A DNA stretch of 64,000 bases from Spisula solida (lineage: Eukaryota; Mollusca; Bivalvia; Venerida; Mactridae), in contig OX365954.1 in NCBI GenBank assembly GCA_947247005.1, positions 1,876,001 through 1,940,000 on the forward strand. The letters run 5' to 3'. The notes below the pieces were generated by a model that saw only the letters and a program-made list of their open reading frames with translations, was not told where the DNA came from and ran no database searches. Shown in pieces: positions 27,901 through 33,900 of this stretch. The first letter of the stretch is position 1. Each line of letters opens with the position of its first letter. The translations under genes and the position numbers were made by a program.

Positions 27901-30900
27901 TAGTATCTTATAGAATTTTGGATGTAAAAATACTAAATAACTACGAAATGCCGATGTTTCGCAAGTTATTTTAAATGTCAGTGAGGCTGTTTATAGCATG
28001 TACGGGCAACTATACACAAATTACGCGAATATTTGACAGTTGTATTTTTGCAATCCACCAATACGTGAGGCAGTACCTTCAAATGTTATTAAAGAATCGT
28101 TTATATTAGCCTGACCGGAAACAGGTGGATGTACCAGGGGTGATCCAGAATTACGTGGACTTTTGCTCTAGATAGTTTCGTGTAGGTCAGATCGGTATGA
28201 AAGTTACACACACGCGACTTTTATCTATTATTGACATAAAATGTAACAAACATCTGAAAAAAATATTTGCATTAACAGTTAAACGCTACCATGGCAACAC
28301 ATAAATGCTTTCGCGGATCAACACATATTTTTTCAGTAAAACGTGTTAAGTTATTGCTGATTGTTACTGTGTTTCTTCATTTAGAAATTCAGAAATATGG
28401 CATCATGTTGTCTAATATTGTATCGACAACTGAGAGAAATTTCAAAGTAAAATTCGATGGATTCGTCATATTATGAATATATATGTAACTGTTGTCATAG
28501 CATGATTAACGTCAATAATGACTTCACACAATTTCTTTTACACTCGCATAACCATGTAATTCTTTGTACAGCTGAAAAAAACCCAATGCAGACGAAAGAA
28601 ATGTTGGAGAAATAAAGTATTAGACATATTGTATCACAGCCACTTGTTTTTAAATGGCATAACCGTTTTAAAGAAGAATTGGATGACGTGACAGGTCATG
28701 CAGGTAGAGGTAAAGAGGTAGAGGTTGGTCAGAATCAACCATTTGTGACATTAGTGGACAAATATTATCTTGCAGGACAGGTACCGGTACAATTAGGTAA
28801 ATATTGACAGGACGAATTGATATGCATACAATAAGAGCATAATGGGTGAGGGAAAATAAAGAACAGTTGATTAACAGTGTTCAAAAGCATCATGAAACGA
28901 TACAGGCATGAGGGCGACGTCTTACGTCATTTCTGAGCTGCCCCGCGATTCATAACCATACCTGCTATATTTACGTTATTAATTATCATATCCACATGAA
29001 GTTTAGTATACTTGTGCAGTAAGTATCAATATAGGATTGTCCACAGATTTGTAAATGTGAGTATAGCGGTTTTTGAATAAGAGCAAAAGTCCACGTAATT
29101 CTGGATCACCCCTCGTATGTCTACTTAAAGACTTAAAATAGATAATAACAATAGGAAAAGCAGTATTCGACCGAGTAAAAAAGGCACAAAAAGGAACAAT
29201 TTACAAATAAATAGCTAGCTCTGAATAAATGTTACTTGTGATCCCAATCAAATGTCTTAAATAGTACCCAAAAAAATATAATATAATTTTGTGATCGTTA
29301 TTTCTGTGTTTGTTGTTTTGAAAATAGAGATATTATGAAGGTACCCACGTAGTCTAAGTGTTTGATGGTGTTTGATAGTGAAAATGTAAAGGTTGTTTCG
29401 TGGCTAGTGGGTCTAATGTGTTGTGAGAGGGTACAACAATGTAAAAACCTAACCGGGTGCAGAATTGAAGTACAACATCGCAGTGCCTGGAGTTTCCCCA
29501 AAAACTATGTGTTCAGCTTCTGTATGAATCTTCGCTTCGACAAAATTTCTAATGCATTCTTCAGATGTAGTCTCGTTAATGTTTGTCATGAGGAGCATCA
29601 GCGGATTTAGCAGTGAGGGTACATATTCACATACTTCCAGCTCTACATCGGACAAAGTTAAAGGTCCTCCCGAACGTGCTCGTTTCAAAACTGTCGCTGC
29701 ATCTGTTCAAATAATTTACGCACATGTTTAGATTAAAATCCATACTACCGGTATCACAACCAGCGGTTTCAGCTATAAACACATAGAGGAAACCACGGTA
29801 TGCATAAATTACCGATAAAACACAGCTACGACTGAATTATTTCAAATTGCAAAAAAGCCTTTCGAGGAAGAAAATAGTGATGTGATTACTATGTCTTGAT
29901 GTGTTGTCAAGTGCTGGATATGTACCTGTGTTTTGTATATAATAAAGTCACATGCATCCGAACTATATAAAACACAGGTACATATTCATTATTTATTAAA
30001 TATGCCATGCGTATTTTATGTCTTACATGTTATTGTCATCTGCAGTGCACAGTTGACCTACATATTGCCTGGAATTAATTTTAACTACCTTACTCTGCTA
30101 CAAATGATAATATAAATCAACTTTTCCACATTCACGAGCATAGCCTTTGTCAACCTGAAAATATCATTCGCATTGCCTAGGCGAAGATGTAGCACATAAC
30201 CAATACAACGGTAGGGCGGATGCTCGATTGCTATATGTGCTATATACCAACGTACGGAATGATAACAATACCCAAATGTGTTGGATGACAAGGTTATTAT
30301 TGCAAACCACCATTAAGACATTTACTAGTTTAAATAGTGCATACATTTTTTAATATTGTTTCGAAATATGTTTGTGTAAATATTTAATCAGTATTGATAA
30401 ATTCAGGCACAATTTAGTTAAAACATACTGCCTCTTGAGAATGAAACAATTGTCTGAAGTAAAAACATATTTATCACTCTTGATAAACTCTAGTAACGTC
30501 GTGGCTTTCTTACCAGAACTCCGATGCTTTAGAATCTAAAGTGTCCTATATCGTATAAGTGTGCGACTACACAATGATGAAAGAACTTAAACATTAATTA
30601 TTTAAACCGTAATATCTGATATTAAACTTACCATTTTCATTACAGAAGGATATCATGGCTTCTTTTTTCTTTGCATTTATCTTTATATCTTGAATTTCAC
30701 CTCCACCCGACCTGGCATTATTTTCAAAGAATAACTCCAATATTTCTTCTGAGATGGTCTCGGTAAGTCCTTTAACCAAAACAGTTTTTCTGACAGTTTG
30801 TCTTTCATCAGTTCCTGAGCTATCATATACAGGCAATGCAGATCTACGTTTTTCAACCTTGTCTGTATCTGTTTCCTCCCTATTCTGGAGTGTTTTTCTA

Positions 30901-33900
30901 GGCGCTGGAATAGGTGGTCTTTTTCTCTCCGTCTTCGGAGAAGTGTCGTCAGAAGTTGTCCTGTCAATCGACCTATCAATTTCCTCATACAAATGTTCTG
31001 TATTAATAGAATCAATGATATACGTAATAAGGTACTACCCACCAAACCGACGTGAAACGACGTCTTGTCAACGAATTTATATGTCAACCAAAGAAATCCT
31101 TTGGAAGACAATAAAAGGACGTACTTGCGACGCCTCTCTTTTGAAACCTTAAGACGTTTTCAGAAGAAAATAACACAACGTCTTTCTGACGTCTGTCATA
31201 ACAGAATTAGGACGTAACTTAAAAGATTACACTATGGTGTTTTTCTGTCATCTAAGTCTTTGAAATACGTCTTTCGCTTGTTACATAATTTTGACATTTG
31301 TAAAATGTGTCAAATAACTTTATCAGGTCTTATGTTTGTTATAGGCATGGAAGATCCTATTACATAGCCAGGCATGTAACAAGAGTTCCTCACAACAAAC
31401 AGACAAAGTGCAAAAATGTATAAAAAAATTGCCGTTTGTAAGGTAACAACTTGAAATATATAATAATAACCTCTAAAATATTTGTTAGTTTCATGTACAT
31501 GTAACATATTTACTATATTTTTTCTGTCAGATTTATAAACAATAATTAAACATTGTATATTGCAACACTCACCATCAATGGAGCCATATGTTGTTGATAC
31601 TGATTCATAGTCTTTATTCATACTAGTGGTATCCATCTCTTCGTTATCTTCATAATCCTCCATTGAATTAGATGACAGCCTATTTTGGGTTCTATTGTTG
31701 TCCGAATCGCCTGATTGTTGTCTTTGGAAATGTTCCAGGTGTGCGTTATTTTCTTTGTCCATTGGTGGTTTGATGTTGCCATCCGTTTTCGGTCTTTTTC
31801 TAATAGCTGGTATAGGTCCCTTGCCGCTTTGCCTCATGTCTGTTAAGCCACTTCCTTCTGAATGTCGCGATTGTATGTTAGCGTTGTTCAGTTGCTGATA
31901 TAAAACAGAAGTGGGTGAATCATATATAGGTCTAACACCTGGCTTAACTTCATCATAAATTGGAATATGTTCTGCAGTTTCCGCCATTCCTTCCTGGAGT
32001 CTTTGGTCCGTTTCCAGGTTTGGTCTCACAATGGGCTTTTGGACACCCAACAATGGGTAAGCCTGTGCTGGATATGGCATCCTCATCTGATAAGCTTGTT
32101 GGTTTTCATACATGGGATGTCGCATTGGTGGTATTTGATAAGGCATGTACGAATAGAAGTATTCTGGATCAATGGCGTCGCTTGGTGCATTCTCTGTATT
32201 AGTTTTACTATCTTTACCTGCGGGGGATGGCCTCATCATATATGGCATATATGGCATAGGCATAGGCATAGGCATAGGCATTCGATATGGGTAATGTTGA
32301 CCAGGCATTGGTATAGGCATACCCATTGGTGGGAAACCGTAAGCATAATCTTGATAAGTTGCTTCATGCACATATCCTGTAGCACCTTCGTCTACCTTAT
32401 TACCATTTTTCGTCATTCGTGGATCAAAATTAACACCAGTTTTGTTTACGTGTGTGTTAATTCGTTCTACGTTTCCAGTTGAATTCTTATGCCTTAATTG
32501 TTCTTTCGTATTATTTTGCTCTTTGTTTTTGAATGCATCACTTTGTTCCATGTTCTCATTCGCGTCATTTTCCCCAGTGTTTTCATTAACAGCAGTTTGT
32601 TTCGTGTGTTCGATTGCATCATTTTTCTCTGTGTTTTCGATTTCATAAGTTTGCTGAATATGTTCGTGTGTGTCATTTTGGTTGATATTTTGTTTCACAT
32701 TGTTTCGATTGTTGTTGTCAGCTGCTGCACTGTCATCAATATTATGAAAATCTGGTTCTTCGACGTCAATGCAAATTGCAGTTGAAGGCCCTAGACGAGA
32801 TGCGCTGTTTGAGTTAATTCTCTCAGCTTCTTGTGTGTCCATACTCACAACAGCTTCGTCAGAGAGTTTTTGTCTGTGTTCGCTGTTCTTTTCATCATTT
32901 CCTTCTTGAAGCATTGTTTCGTTATCAACTTGTTGTCTAACAGATCCGCTTCCGAACATTTCATATGAACTTACTGGAGATATCAAGCCATGTTTTGCTG
33001 GTTCATGGTTCTCTTCCTCAATGTCACATTCGTCTGGTGTCTTATTAGAATCTATATGTGTATTTTCATCAGATTCTTTGTTACTATGTAGTTTTGTGTC
33101 ATTTCCAAACAGATCACCAGAAGATCCCAAGGATTGTATAGGAGAGGTACACTCCTCTTGTCCGCTACCAAACATATACTTGGTTTGTATTAGGTCTGGT
33201 AAGTTGGTGCATGGTGTTTGTTTCTCAAGATATTTGCTACGCGTTTTAGGAACTGTAGAGTGGTAATCAGACGCTGTAGAAACATTAATACTACAAGCTG
33301 CTCCTTGAAGGCATCCAGTTGATTCGTCTGAAGACCCCCTGTCTCCACTTATAGATGCTGAGTCACGAGACATTTCATTACCTATAGCAACAAAGGAATC
33401 ATCTATTCCACCACTGGAAAGGTTGGTACTGAGTCTGTCATTCTCCGCCAATGAAGCCGTGACTACCCAGTCTTTAGTCTGAAAAGAAATAAATATACAA
33501 TGTACAAGAACTGTCTACCGTTGTTTTGTCGAGTGAGAAGTCAATGGTTCGAATCGACAAAGGAGTCCGTTCAGTTATAGTTATAATCAAATAGGAGTAT
33601 GTTCTATTATAGCCGGTTAGGGGTTCGAATCTAAATAGGAGTTTGTTCCGTTAGTGCCGGTTGGGGAGCCATCAGCTAGTTCAAAAACGGTTACCGGTGT
33701 CTGCTTGATGCCTTGCAGTAACGGATATTACTCGGGAGGAAATTAGACATCCCATTAGTCAAATAATTATATTGGCCTTTTAAATAATTAAGCCATTTAT
33801 TTTTATACAGGCTGTCTACGTGTATCACATATGATATTCATGGTTTTGCATAGGAAACTTCAGTACGTCTTTGACCAAAATGATCAAATTGAATACGTTC

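Noticed and set aside
31695..32785. Several plus-strand open frames opposite exon 3
   Set aside because: Antisense shadows of the long low-complexity exon; no start context or family similarity.
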